In this document: positions 47,349-55,716 of the stretch, piece after piece
Layout of the letters: the number at the start of each line of letters is the position of its first letter
Numbering within the stretch: position 1 is the stretch's first letter
NCBI RefSeq assembly: GCF_025833875.1
Contig: NZ_JAOYOD010000001.1
Coordinates: 1,798,001-1,862,000 of the forward strand
Length of the DNA: 64,000 nt
Source of the DNA: Reichenbachiella ulvae
Lineage (GTDB): Bacteria; Bacteroidota; Bacteroidia; Cytophagales; Cyclobacteriaceae
Reading direction: 5' to 3'
The notes under the pieces: generated by a model
Seen by the model: only the letters and a program-made list of their open reading frames with translations
Told to the model about the DNA's origin: nothing
The model's database searches: none
Made by a program: the position numbers and the translations under genes

Positions 47349-48461
47349 ATGGATATGAAATTAACTATTCCCATCTTCGCTTTCTTCGTACTTTGTCTGA
47401 ATGTACAGGCGGCCGATACTTTAAACATCAATAACGCTGTCCTGAAAAGGAAAATCACAGTTGCCGTATCGGGCAATGGCGGCCTGGGACCTTCGTCCGC
47501 CCACTTCCAAATCAATAGCTTAAGCTCCTCAGATCTTAACATTCTCATCCCCGCAGGATTGATGCTCTACTCAGACGATCCACAAGTTCAGGACTTAATC
47601 ATTTTGCAGGAAGACATCCTGGTCATCAATGCTCGATCGACCTATACCTATGATGCCTTTGGAGCCTGCACCCAACTATCCAACCACAGTCCCAAAAAGG
47701 AGGAACTTTATAAACTTGGACAGCTAGGACAGAAAGAATGGGTGCAGGTAGCCCAGATCGTAGCGCAAAACGACCTCCAATCCTCACTGGGTCAGGCCGC
47801 CATATGGGCCCTCTCCGACAATGCCACATTCGACTCCTTCGATTCCAATCATGTGGATGCATCCTGGGATATCGCCAAGATCATCGCCATCTACAAAAAG
47901 GAAAATCCGCCAGCCCTAGAGGAGATCCAAACCTGGACACCAGCCGAGAACAGGATTATTTTTTCTTCCCGAGCGGACCTTCCCTACCACGCACCCAAAG
48001 ACATGAAAGCCCGGCTATTCATCCTGGACTCCACTGGACAGGAAGTCAAGGAAGTCTTTGATTACAAAAAGCTATTTGCAGGACTTCATATCTATACCAT
48101 AGGGCTCAACAGGATCGTAGAAAACCAGGGCAGCTACATAGCCCGTCTGATCAATGAGGATGGAAAAGTGCTGAAAGAAATCACGCTGGCCAATAATCAG
48201 GAATATGTAGAACTGAAAGCCAAACAACAGACGATTCAGTTCGAATTCATCGTTCGTCAGCCCTCTAAAATCACACTATCTGTCTATGACACCAGGGGAG
48301 AATTGGTACAGGAGATTTTCAAAGACAAGCCCCTTCCCCTATCCAAGCGCAACACTAATTTCAAGCTGATTCACGCCATGCCCACCGGAGAGCCATTCGA
48401 AATCAGAGTCAGCAATGACCAGGGAGAAGTCATACATAGTATGATGAGAAAGGCGAATTAG
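47349..48461 (+). CDS. Secreted protein of unknown function
   Basis: 370 residues. A signal peptide (MDMKLTIPIFAFFVLCLNVQ, cleavage near AADT) is followed by a domain of about 180 residues with LNILIPAGLMLYSDDP, a lone Cys (FGACTQLSNHSP) and a helical stretch ending SLGQAAIWALSDN. Two beta-rich segments follow (EIQTWTPAENRIIFSS and QQTIQFEFIVRQPSKITLSV). I cannot name a family. A second ATG two codons downstream is an equally good start. The next gene follows after 28 nt. Confidence 0.75.
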   Translation: MDMKLTIPIFAFFVLCLNVQAADTLNINNAVLKRKITVAVSGNGGLGPSSAHFQINSLSSSDLNILIPAGLMLYSDDPQVQDLIILQEDILVINARSTYTYDAFGACTQLSNHSPKKEELYKLGQLGQKEWVQVAQIVAQNDLQSSLGQAAIWALSDNATFDSFDSNHVDASWDIAKIIAIYKKENPPALEEIQTWTPAENRIIFSSRADLPYHAPKDMKARLFILDSTGQEVKEVFDYKKLFAGLHIYTIGLNRIVENQGSYIARLINEDGKVLKEITLANNQEYVELKAKQQTIQFEFIVRQPSKITLSVYDTRGELVQEIFKDKPLPLSKRNTNFKLIHAMPTGEPFEIRVSNDQGEVIHSMMRKAN

Positions 48462-48489
48462 GGAATTGGTACAAGCTATTTAAATAGTA

Positions 48490-48708
48490 ATGAAGAAACT
48501 AGTTGCGTTTTATAGAAAAAGAAGGAATCGATTTTTGACCGGGTTTTTGGGATGGATATTATTTAATTTATTCCTTTTAATATTAGACCCAATGCTCATC
48601 CACATAACCTCTGTATCATATTTAATTATTGGTGGAATGTTAATGGGGATATACTTCTATGTTTTGGTTACAATCATGTTTTATCTGCAAAAGTGGATTG
48701 AAAAATAA
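48490..48708 (+). CDS. Small membrane protein, unknown function
   Basis: 72 residues with two predicted membrane helices (FLGWILFNLFLLILD and YLIIGGMLMGIYFYVLVTIM) and basic ends (KKLVAFYRKRRNR). It is more AT-rich than its neighbours. It may be transcribed with the upstream secreted-protein gene. Confidence 0.6.
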   Translation: MKKLVAFYRKRRNRFLTGFLGWILFNLFLLILDPMLIHITSVSYLIIGGMLMGIYFYVLVTIMFYLQKWIEK

Positions 48709-48767
48709 TTCTCCTCAAGCTTTTCTACCTAACCTACGCTAACATTGCTGCTCCCTACAAAATACAT

Positions 48768-48789
48768 AGGCGTAGAAAACTCTACGCCT
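48768..48789 (+). terminator. Hairpin after the small membrane protein gene
   Basis: A perfect 9-bp stem with a 4-nt loop. The following bases (TGTGATCTATTCTCTTTT) are a weak U-tract, so it may be a terminator for 47349-48708 or another RNA element. Confidence 0.4.
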
Positions 48790-48940
48790 TGTGATCTATT
48801 CTCTTTTGCTATTTCAATCTAGGGCAAGTCGGGGCGAGCATTATAAAGGATAAAAATATACCCATATTATCACCTCGAACATCTTTCATTAACAATTTCA
48901 CAATTAAGGATCTTATCCCTTATGAACTTCGCAATTCGTT

Positions 48941-49067
48941 GAGTTATAACTCTACGATGCAGTGAGTACTAACTCTACAGACTATAGAGTAGTAACTCAC
49001 GACTGTGATGAGTACTAACTCAACAAAGCATAGAGCTAGTACTCAGTGAATCACTGCCCTATCACTC
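48941..49067. repeat. Array of 12-bp dyads with exact 23-bp period
   Basis: GAGTTATAACTC (48941), GAGTACTAACTC (48964), GAGTAGTAACTC (48987), GAGTACTAACTC (49010) and GAGCTAGTACTC (49033) start exactly 23 bp apart. A sixth degenerate copy, GCCCTATCACTC, is at 49056, again in register. All intact copies have GAG-C/T arms and ACTC ends. The 11-bp spacers are unrelated to each other. It lies between a small membrane protein gene and a tRNA gene. Its function is unknown. Confidence 0.85.
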
Positions 49068-49147
49068 ATCAAAATTTCTCCTGAAAAACAGCAGTATTCC
49101 CTTTGCTTCAATTGATACTGGTAGTTCACTGATCATTCTTTTGGACA

Positions 49148-49183
49148 CAAAAAAGCCTCTCAAACATTTGCTTGAGAGGCTCT
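49148..49183 (-). terminator. Terminator of the tRNA gene
   Basis: On the minus strand AGCCTCTCAA pairs with TTTGAGAGGCT around a short loop and is followed by TTTTTT, just after the tRNA. Confidence 0.88.
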
Positions 49184-49185
49184 TG

Positions 49186-49259
49186 TGGGCCCACCTGGGC
49201 TCGAACCAGGGACTTTCTGATTATGAGTCAGATACTCTAACCAACTGAGTTATAGGCCC
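49186..49259 (-). tRNA. tRNA with CAU anticodon (elongator Met or Ile2)
   Basis: The 74-nt cloverleaf is complete: acceptor GGGCCTA/TGGGCCC with discriminator A, D arm ACTC...GAGT, anticodon stem TCTGA/TCAGA with loop CTCATAA (anticodon at 49225-49223), and T arm CCTGG TTCGAGC CCAGG. CCA is not encoded. The anticodon stem lacks the GGG/CCC pairs of the initiator, so it is either elongator tRNA-Met or the tRNA-Ile2 whose C34 is changed to lysidine. These cannot be separated safely by eye. Confidence 0.92.
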
Positions 49260-49277
49260 AATTTTTTATTTACCTAA

Positions 49278-49360
49278 GGACTTTCTGATTCTGACAAAAC
49301 GTTTGCCGGTCAGATCCTCTTGCCATCTGAGCCTGTCCACCCATGGCGGATTATAGGCCC
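49278..49360 (-). pseudogene. Fragmented copy of the adjacent tRNA
   Basis: Three blocks match the neighbouring tRNA in the same order and strand: GGACTTTCTGATT (49278-49290, exact), a 22-nt block TCAGATCCTCTTGCCATCTG... (18 of 22 identical) and TTATAGGCCC (49351-49360, exact). They are separated by insertions of about 17 and 19 nt. The copy lies upstream of the real tRNA on its strand, so it may be in its leader. No functional cloverleaf can form in the usual way. Confidence 0.7.
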
Positions 49361-49384
49361 TTCAAAATAGTCTTGGTGACCACC

Positions 49385-49415
49385 TTGAATTTGGGAGTGC
49401 AATGTTACATATTTG
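49385..49415 (+). promoter_or_regulatory. Candidate promoter of the HAD-M50 gene pair
   Basis: TTG (49385-49387) lies 20 nt before CATATTTG (49408-49415), which matches the -7 consensus at six of eight positions. The start site would be near 49422, supporting the TTG start codon at 49440. Confidence 0.4.
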
Positions 49416-49439
49416 CCAAATATTACACAAACATTTCTA

Positions 49440-50057
49440 TTGAATATCAAAGCTATTATTTTCGATTTGGGCGGGGTGATCATCAACCTCGACGAAGTTG
49501 CTACAGTGAAAGCCTTTGCTGAGTTGGCCAATCATTCTGTAGAGCAAGTGATGCAGCACTATCAAATTTCTGATGCCTTCAAGCAGTACGAGATGGGATT
49601 GATCTCCAGTGAGGCCTTTCGTCAGGAAATCCGAACCATGATGAATACAGAGGCAACTGATTCAGCCATCGATCAAGCCTGGAATGCGATGCTAGGAGCC
49701 ATTCCTATAGAACGACTTCAACTGATGCTCGATCTGCAACAGAACTATGAGGTCATGGTACTCAGCAATACCAACGAAATCCACGAACAGGCTTTCAACC
49801 AAACACTAAGAAACGTCAGCGGCAAAAACAGCCTTCATGATTTTGCCCATCAGGTGTATTTTTCTCATCGCCTGAACCTAAGAAAGCCCAACAAAGACAT
49901 CTATGAGGAAGTTCTGCGACAGTCCGGCTTTGAAGCCAAAGACTGTATCTTTCTGGATGACAAAAAAGAGAACTTAATCGGGGCAGAATCAGTAGGTTTG
50001 CACACCTTCCATGTAGCGACACCCAATGATATTTTCAAAATAACTGAGCATGTCTGA
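49440..50057 (+). CDS. HAD-superfamily phosphatase (YihX-like)
   Basis: 205 residues from a TTG start at 49440, giving (M)NIKAIIFDLGGVIINLD. A TTG at 49413 lies within the promoter. HAD motifs are present: I (IFDLGGV, with Gly in the place of the second Asp as in YihX-type proteins), II (VLSNTN), III (Lys in LRKPNKDIYEEVL) and IV (CIFLDDKKENLIGA). It probably removes phosphate from a small sugar phosphate. It overlaps the M50 protease gene by 8 nt. Confidence 0.87.
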   Translation: MNIKAIIFDLGGVIINLDEVATVKAFAELANHSVEQVMQHYQISDAFKQYEMGLISSEAFRQEIRTMMNTEATDSAIDQAWNAMLGAIPIERLQLMLDLQQNYEVMVLSNTNEIHEQAFNQTLRNVSGKNSLHDFAHQVYFSHRLNLRKPNKDIYEEVLRQSGFEAKDCIFLDDKKENLIGAESVGLHTFHVATPNDIFKITEHV

Positions 50058-51360
50058 ACCCAAGGATAGAAAACAACTCTACATCCAAATTGGACTTTTC
50101 GTTCTAACCCTAATCACCACTACGATATCTGGTGCAGAATGGACCAGTGGCAAGTCTCTGCTATTCGGTGAAGAAACTGTCAGCTGGAGCGAGATAGTGG
50201 ATGGATTGGCGTTTTCTCTTTCCTTTTTGCTTATTCTGAGTGTACACGAGTTCGGACATTATTTTGTAGCTCAGTACCACAAAGTGAAAGTTACTCTCCC
50301 CTATTACATTCCGCTTTGGTTAGGTTTTATTGGTAGTCCTTCTATAGGTACTATGGGTGCCTTTATTAAAATCAAAGAGCGAGTCGAGAGCCGAAAAAAG
50401 TATTTTGACATTGGAGTGGCTGGACCTTTGGCTGGGTTCATAGTGGCATTTTTTGTGATATGGTATGGCTTTGCCAATCTTCCCTCTCTGGAATACATCT
50501 ACCAAATCCACCCTGAATACGAACAATGGGGGGCAGACTATGCAGATCACGCCTATGACAAAGAAGGAATGGTTGTAGTGCTGGGCCCGAATCTATTGTT
50601 CTCCTTTTTTGAGAACTTCGTAGTTTCAGATCCAAGCCTGATCCCTCACCAGTATGAGATGATCCACTATCCCTTTCTCTTCGCTGGATATTTAGCATTG
50701 TTCTTTACGGCGCTCAATCTTTTACCCATAGGGCAGCTAGACGGAGGACACATCTTATACGGACTGATCGGCCCAGACAAACACAAGATTTTTTCTAAAT
50801 TATTCTTTCTGGGATTACTTTACTATGCAGGGTTAGGGATGCTCAATCCCTTTCAGTTTTCGCAGTTCATGTTGGACGAAATGATTTATGTAGGCTTCTT
50901 ATATGTTTGTCTTCACAACTTTTCAGAATCCAACAGAGACAAATTGATGTATGCGCTAGGGATATTCTCAGCTCAACTGCTAACAGTGTATATCTACCCT
51001 CAGGCAGAAGGCTATGCGGGCTGGTTGGTGTTTTCTTTCGTATTAGGAAGAGTGATTGGAATCTATCACCCTCCAGTATTGATCGATCATACCCTGGATA
51101 CCAAAAGAAAGATTACAGGTTGGATTTCTGTAGCAGTGTTTATTCTATGCCTTAGCCCTCGACCTTTTGACATTGTCGAAACCACTCAGAGCAAGGAGGA
51201 CAAATCAGAAACACCCAACATCCTATCACAAACAAACCCCTCTCCATATTTCACTCGAATGGACATTCCCATTTCTTTTCCTCGGGCCTCTAACAATTCC
51301 ATAAACTCTGGAGTAGAGATCAATGTATTAGATGCTTCACCATTGGGATCAAAAAACTGA
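50050..51360 (+). CDS. Site-2-type membrane metalloprotease (M50 family)
   Basis: 436 residues with several membrane helices. The zinc site has HEFGH (near residue 66) in helix 2 and the second motif NLLPIGQLDGGH (near residue 230). Such proteases cut membrane-spanning substrates. The recognisable protein ends after the last helix (WISVAVFILCLSPRPF, about residue 373). The last 58 residues are hydrophilic and are encoded antisense to the conserved end of bshB1, so they look like a read-on tail after loss of a stop near 51186. The substrate is unknown. Confidence 0.87.
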   Translation: MSEPKDRKQLYIQIGLFVLTLITTTISGAEWTSGKSLLFGEETVSWSEIVDGLAFSLSFLLILSVHEFGHYFVAQYHKVKVTLPYYIPLWLGFIGSPSIGTMGAFIKIKERVESRKKYFDIGVAGPLAGFIVAFFVIWYGFANLPSLEYIYQIHPEYEQWGADYADHAYDKEGMVVVLGPNLLFSFFENFVVSDPSLIPHQYEMIHYPFLFAGYLALFFTALNLLPIGQLDGGHILYGLIGPDKHKIFSKLFFLGLLYYAGLGMLNPFQFSQFMLDEMIYVGFLYVCLHNFSESNRDKLMYALGIFSAQLLTVYIYPQAEGYAGWLVFSFVLGRVIGIYHPPVLIDHTLDTKRKITGWISVAVFILCLSPRPFDIVETTQSKEDKSETPNILSQTNPSPYFTRMDIPISFPRASNNSINSGVEINVLDASPLGSKN

Positions 51361-51902
51361 GACTTAAAAGCTTTTACAGCCTCCATTCGTTTCTCCCAGT
51401 GCTCCGATACATCCACCACAAAGTCAGGCTTCATGTATTCTGTCTGGATATAGTGATATAGATTTTTGGGATACCAATTTTCTTGTGGTTCTCCATCTAG
51501 TTCAGTTTCCAGCTTTTTCAATCCAGCAAGAAAGAAAGCCCTTTTCACCAGGGAAGCGGCTTTTCCATGATCTGGGTGGCGATCCTCTATGGCATTGGCC
51601 AAAATGATGTCCGGCTGGTATTGGCGTATTTTCTTTACTACTTCGATCGCATGTTCGTCATCATGAGAAAAAAAGACGTCCTGAAAACCGAGATTATCCC
51701 GTACAGTCAAGCCCAAAATCTCAGCAGCGGCAGCCGCTTCGGCATCTCTGATTTCTGGTGTGCCACGTGTCCCCATCTCTCCTCGAGTGAAATCCACTAC
51801 CCCTACTTTCTTTCCCTGAGCAATCAAAGAAAGGATTGTACCTCCGCATGACAATTCTGAATCATCGGGGTGCGCAGCAAACACCAAAACATCTAATTTC
51901 AT
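51186..51902 (-). CDS. bshB1: Bacillithiol biosynthesis deacetylase BshB1
   Basis: 238 residues of the PIG-L/LmbE deacetylase family. The zinc motif AAHPDDSELSCGG is at the start, and RHPDHGKAA supplies the further His. The C-terminal part (FKSQFFDPNGEASNTLIS, GEGFVCDRMLG) is typical of BshB1. It deacetylates N-acetylglucosaminyl-malate, the second step of bacillithiol synthesis, so this organism probably uses bacillithiol as its thiol buffer. Its final 58 codons overlap the M50 gene on the other strand. Confidence 0.95.
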   Translation of the reverse strand: MKLDVLVFAAHPDDSELSCGGTILSLIAQGKKVGVVDFTRGEMGTRGTPEIRDAEAAAAAEILGLTVRDNLGFQDVFFSHDDEHAIEVVKKIRQYQPDIILANAIEDRHPDHGKAASLVKRAFFLAGLKKLETELDGEPQENWYPKNLYHYIQTEYMKPDFVVDVSEHWEKRMEAVKAFKSQFFDPNGEASNTLISTPEFMELLEARGKEMGMSIRVKYGEGFVCDRMLGVSDLSSLL

Positions 51903-51920
51903 AATTTTCTCGTTAGTACC

Positions 51921-52949
51921 TTAAGTGATACGCAATCTTTGACCAATACGTAGCACAGAATTGCGACTTATTCCATTTAGCCTGCATAATTTAGTCACAG
52001 ACACGCCATACCTTCGTCCAATATGGCTAAGTGTATCACCACTACGTACCCGGTGGTAGCGTACTTTGCGTGCTTCCTTCAGATACTCAAATGTAGCAGC
52101 TGTAATTTCCAGTTCTTCCTCTTTCAGTGTCAGCGCATCAAAGTCAAACACATCCGTCGGAGCAATGGCATTGCCCTGATACCTCACTTCAAAATGCAAG
52201 TGGGGTCCCGTACTACGACCTGTACTGCCGCCTAGTCCTATCACATCTCCTGCTTTGACCACATCTCCAGGCTCGACCAATCTTTTGCTCAAATGACCGT
52301 ACAGTGTCTCCAGACCATTGTAGTGACGAACCAAAACATAATAACCATACCCATATCGATCGTAGCGAGACATTCTCACGATTCCATCGAAGGCCGAATG
52401 TACCGAATCGCCTACATTCAATCGGATATCATCCCCATAGTGCCATTTCCATCTTCTCAGACCAAAAGGAGACGTCACCGTCATCCGTTCCAATGGCATG
52501 CACCAATCCAATTCAGGATTTTCAAACGTCAGTGGCAAGCGCACTGTGTCTTGAAACTTCTCCCCATCCATTTCATAGGGATTGACATCACTGGTACTCC
52601 ATATACTATAGTACTCTCTAATAGTCACCCAGACCGAGTCGATCATCAATTGCTCCGAAACCTCTACCGGTACGTCATAGGCCAGAATTAGCTCCTGCTC
52701 GTCTACTTCAACGCTCATTTGCTCTTCTAACTCTCTCTGCTCCAGCCAAGCCAGACTGTCAAGATAATTTTCATCTATTTCAAACCAGGACTCATCTACT
52801 ACCTGAATGGTGTCTGGTATTATGACAGGTGACACTACTACGCTCTTATTCCTGAAACGAAAAAAATCCTTTCGCCTTTTCTCTTGACCAAAGGATTCTG
52901 TACATATCGTCAATAAGAGTAAGAAGCCTATTACTATTCTTCTACTCAT
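51921..52949 (-). CDS. M23 (LytM) peptidase with C-terminal LysM domain
   Basis: 342 residues. After a signal peptide (VIGFLLLLTICTESFGQ) come about 130 residues of variable sequence and a LytM domain (about 160-265) with zinc ligands in WHYGDDIRLN and GPHLHFEVRY. A LysM module follows (YHRVRSGDTLSHIGRRYGV, SVLRIGQRLRI). It is an exported peptidoglycan endopeptidase, or a divisome-type activator if inactive, but the metal ligands look intact. It is 18 nt upstream of bshB1. Confidence 0.92.
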   Translation of the reverse strand: MSRRIVIGFLLLLTICTESFGQEKRRKDFFRFRNKSVVVSPVIIPDTIQVVDESWFEIDENYLDSLAWLEQRELEEQMSVEVDEQELILAYDVPVEVSEQLMIDSVWVTIREYYSIWSTSDVNPYEMDGEKFQDTVRLPLTFENPELDWCMPLERMTVTSPFGLRRWKWHYGDDIRLNVGDSVHSAFDGIVRMSRYDRYGYGYYVLVRHYNGLETLYGHLSKRLVEPGDVVKAGDVIGLGGSTGRSTGPHLHFEVRYQGNAIAPTDVFDFDALTLKEEELEITAATFEYLKEARKVRYHRVRSGDTLSHIGRRYGVSVTKLCRLNGISRNSVLRIGQRLRIT

Positions 52950-52970
52950 GCTGCGAATATCTCCTAAATG

Positions 52971-53918
52971 TTATTGTGCTGTTTCAAACTCTTTGGCAGC
53001 CAGGAAGCGTTCTGCATCCAAAGCCCCCATACAACCGCTACCTGCAGCTGTAATCGCCTGACGATACACCTTATCCGCCGCATCACCGGTCACAAATACA
53101 CCTTCAACATTCGTTTTACTACTTCCTGGAACTACTTTCAGATAGCCTGCCTCATCCATATCGAGGTAATCTTTAAAAATATCCGTGTTAGGCTTGTGAC
53201 CAATCGCCACGAAGAATCCACTGATAGGAATATCTTTCTTCTCGCCAGTCACATTATTTACTACACGCATACCTTCTACTTCATCCTTACCTAATACTTC
53301 TTCGGTAGAGGTGTTCCAAAGGATTTCGATGTTCTTAGCATTTTTCACTCTCTCCTGCATGATCTGAGAAGCTCTCATTTCATCTCTTCTTACCAACAGG
53401 TAAACTTTAGGACAGATATTAGCCAGGTAAGTTGCTTCTTCAGCAGCAGTGTCTCCACCTCCTACTACAGCGACTTCTTTGCCCTTGTAGAAGAAACCAT
53501 CACAAACCGCACAAGCTGAAACCCCAACATTCATCAGTCTCTTCTCAGACTCTAACCCAAGGTACTGAGCACTAGCACCAGTTGAGATAATCACTGCTTC
53601 AGCAGTTACTTCATGTTTTTCGTCAATGATGACTTTGTGAGGGTAGGACGAGAAATCCACAGAGGTAGCCAATCCAAAACGAACATCAGTACCAAATCGC
53701 TCAGCTTGCTTTTGCAAGTCTTGCATCATGGCTGGACCATTGATTCCATCCGGATAGCCCGGAAAATTTTCAACGTCATTAGTAGTAGTAAGCTGTCCAC
53801 CTGGCTCTCCTCCTGTGTAGAGAACTGGATTCAATCCTGCTCTGGATGCATAAATGGCTGCTGTATATCCGGCTGGGCCAGATCCTATGATTAGTACTTT
53901 TACTTTTTCCTCTGTCAT
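52971..53918 (-). CDS. trxB: Thioredoxin reductase
   Basis: 315 residues from ATG 53918 (MTEEKVKVLIIGSGPAGYTA). A longer frame to 54020 runs through the promoter and is rejected. It has the FAD-binding GSGPAG, the redox-active CAVC in SACAVCDGFFYKG (about 135-138), the NAD(P)H site GGGDTAAEEA and the FAD site VFVTGDAAD. It reduces thioredoxin with NADPH. The neighbouring bshB1 also serves thiol balance. Confidence 0.95.
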   Translation of the reverse strand: MTEEKVKVLIIGSGPAGYTAAIYASRAGLNPVLYTGGEPGGQLTTTNDVENFPGYPDGINGPAMMQDLQKQAERFGTDVRFGLATSVDFSSYPHKVIIDEKHEVTAEAVIISTGASAQYLGLESEKRLMNVGVSACAVCDGFFYKGKEVAVVGGGDTAAEEATYLANICPKVYLLVRRDEMRASQIMQERVKNAKNIEILWNTSTEEVLGKDEVEGMRVVNNVTGEKKDIPISGFFVAIGHKPNTDIFKDYLDMDEAGYLKVVPGSSKTNVEGVFVTGDAADKVYRQAITAAGSGCMGALDAERFLAAKEFETAQ

Positions 53919-53953
53919 TTTTCCGATTGTATTATTCTCCGAATTGATGAACG

Positions 53954-53961
53954 CAAATATA
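53954..53961 (-). promoter_or_regulatory. -7 element of the trxB promoter
   Basis: TATATTTG on the minus strand matches TAnnTTTG exactly. CTG 20 nt upstream may be the -33 box. The start codon is about 35 nt downstream. Confidence 0.55.
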
Positions 53962-54104
53962 GAGTCTGCGTTCGCGAATAACAGAACAATTTCAATCAAA
54001 AAAAGTTTACCACTGATCAATTATAGTTATCAGAGTGTCTCCATAGCTAACGCCAGATTTCGTAACTACAGCGAACGACCTAATAAGCAAACAGCTTGGT
54101 AATT

Positions 54105-54968
54105 TCAACCGAGGAAAACGCGTAAATTCTGCGTTTTGGTGGTGTGACGCAATCTGCGAATCGCCTTTTCCTTGATTTGTCTCACGCGCTCACGAGTCAG
54201 CTCGATTCGATAACCGATTTCATCCAGAGTCAATGGATGACCATCCTCTAGGCCAAAGTAATATTTGATCACTTCAGATTCGCGATGAGTCAAGGTAGAC
54301 AGCACACGTTTTACTTCGCTACGAAGCGAGTCGTGCTCCAACGCATCATCAGGCTCTTTTTCACTTTCATCCACCATCACATCCAGCAAACTCCCCTCTT
54401 CACTACTAGAAAAAGGTGCATCCATACTGATGTGACGTCCGGAATTACGGGTAGCCATGATCACTTCGTCCAGAGACATCTCCAGCATCTCAGCGATTTC
54501 TTCCTGTGTAGGTTCTCTCTCAAACTGCTGCTCGAGTGTAGCAAAGGCTTTAGATATTTTAGAAATGGAGCCTACCCTATTCTGTGGCAGACGAACGATT
54601 CTGGCTTGCTCAGCCAGAGCTTGAAGAATAGATTGTCTGATCCACCAAACAGCATAGGAGATAAACTTGAAACCACGCGTTTCATCGAAACGCTGTGCCG
54701 CCTTAATCAAACCTAGATTTCCCTCGTTGATCAAATCACTCAAGGTCAATCCCTGATTTTGATACTGCTTGGCCACCGATATCACAAAGCGAAGATTGGC
54801 TTTAATCAATCGTTCGAGTGCGATCTGATCACCTTCCTTGATACGCTGAGCAAGTTCGACCTCTTGTTCGGCAGTGATCAATTCTACTTTACTTATTTCA
54901 TGGAGATACTTCTCTAGTGAGGGGCTCTCACGGTTGGTGATTTGTTTTGTGATTTTAAGTTGACGCAT
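54105..54968 (-). CDS. rpoD: Primary RNA polymerase sigma factor (RpoD/SigA)
   Basis: 287 residues, the short form normal for Bacteroidota. Region 1.2 ([20 protein letters not shown]), region 2 ([50 protein letters not shown]), region 3 and region 4 ([20 protein letters not shown]) are complete, and the N-terminal region 1.1 is missing. It recognises the TAnnTTTG promoters seen throughout the window. Confidence 0.95.
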   Translation of the reverse strand: MRQLKITKQITNRESPSLEKYLHEISKVELITAEQEVELAQRIKEGDQIALERLIKANLRFVISVAKQYQNQGLTLSDLINEGNLGLIKAAQRFDETRGFKFISYAVWWIRQSILQALAEQARIVRLPQNRVGSISKISKAFATLEQQFEREPTQEEIAEMLEMSLDEVIMATRNSGRHISMDAPFSSSEEGSLLDVMVDESEKEPDDALEHDSLRSEVKRVLSTLTHRESEVIKYYFGLEDGHPLTLDEIGYRIELTRERVRQIKEKAIRRLRHTTKTQNLRVFLG

Positions 54969-55197
54969 CTAATGCTGGTTTTGATGATTAATAACTAAGG
55001 TTCAAACAATTCCTCACTGTAATATAATAAATAATAAAAGCTGTCATAAAATACTGAGGAACAAAAGATTGTTAATTTGTGGAAAGCTCAACTTAATATA
55101 TGCATTGACACAGGAAGTAAAACAACAAAGCACTGACCTGGTTTGATTGATCAGAAGTTTAGGTTAGTTTTTGTGTCATTATAACCACCTCAACTAC

Positions 55198-55299
55198 ATG
55201 AAAGAGATCATTCGAAAGTATTTATTTGAAGTGATGGTGATATTCATTGGCATTACGATCTCCTTTCTGTTTGAAGAATGGCGTCAAAATTCAGATTGA
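55198..55299 (+). CDS. 33-residue membrane peptide overlapping the next gene
   Basis: An ATG at 55198 opens MKEIIRKYLFEVMVIFIGIT followed by ISFLFEEWRQNSD, one membrane helix. It overlaps the next reading frame by 22 nt in a different frame. It resembles the N-terminal anchor of a common Bacteroidota family (membrane helix ending in W/E-R, then coiled coil), so it may be the first half of a frameshifted gene. Confidence 0.45.
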   Translation: MKEIIRKYLFEVMVIFIGITISFLFEEWRQNSD

Positions 55300-55709
55300 A
55301 AAACATTTCTACCTATATACAAGGAGTTTCTTCTTCGGACCAACTGAACCTATTGCAGCGCAACAAGGAAATCTTGAGACACCTCAGTTACTTAGAAAGC
55401 CTTCTGGTAGAACACGAAATCATCACCGATCTCATCAACGAATCTTCCTCCTCCAAACTGTGGCCACTGCTGACTGAATATGATTCAAACCAAGCCATCG
55501 TAAATATTCAAAAAGAGCTCAGTCTCTCAGAAGAACCAACTGTAAGCGATACAGTCCAGGACACCTCCATCCTGGACAACAAAGAATACCTATCTCAAGT
55601 ACAATGGTCTCGACTAAAGGTATTAAGACTGATCCAAATCAATCAAGCCATACACCTGCAGATCGAACGATCGATGAAGGAACTCAAAAAAGCCATAGAA
55701 GAAGCCTAG
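55278..55709 (+). CDS. Helical protein of unknown function
   Basis: 143 residues, mostly helical and coiled-coil-like (DQLNLLQRNKEILRHLSYLE, QIERSMKELKKAIEEA). It has no signal or known motif. It may be the cytosolic or periplasmic part belonging to the 33-residue anchor just upstream. Its stop lies 8 nt before the stop of the convergent DUF4202 gene. Confidence 0.5.
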   Translation: MASKFRLKNISTYIQGVSSSDQLNLLQRNKEILRHLSYLESLLVEHEIITDLINESSSSKLWPLLTEYDSNQAIVNIQKELSLSEEPTVSDTVQDTSILDNKEYLSQVQWSRLKVLRLIQINQAIHLQIERSMKELKKAIEEA

Positions 55710-55716
55710 CCCCTTC

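Larger units (their letters stand above)
48709..49147. other. Gene-free region
   Basis: About 440 nt without a credible gene. It holds the perfect hairpin AGGCGTAGA/TCTACGCCT with loop AAAC (48768-48789) and the 23-bp-periodic array listed separately. The rest is AT-rich and shows nothing else. Confidence 0.5.

Noticed and set aside
48941..49067. CRISPR array
   Set aside because: The repeats are only 12 bp, the spacers 11 bp, and no cas gene is in the window. The periodic array is reported as a separate unknown repeat instead.
55247..55477. 76-residue frame between the membrane peptide and the helical protein
   Set aside because: It is the third frame across the same DNA, has no domain or helix pattern and lies within the overlap of two better candidates.
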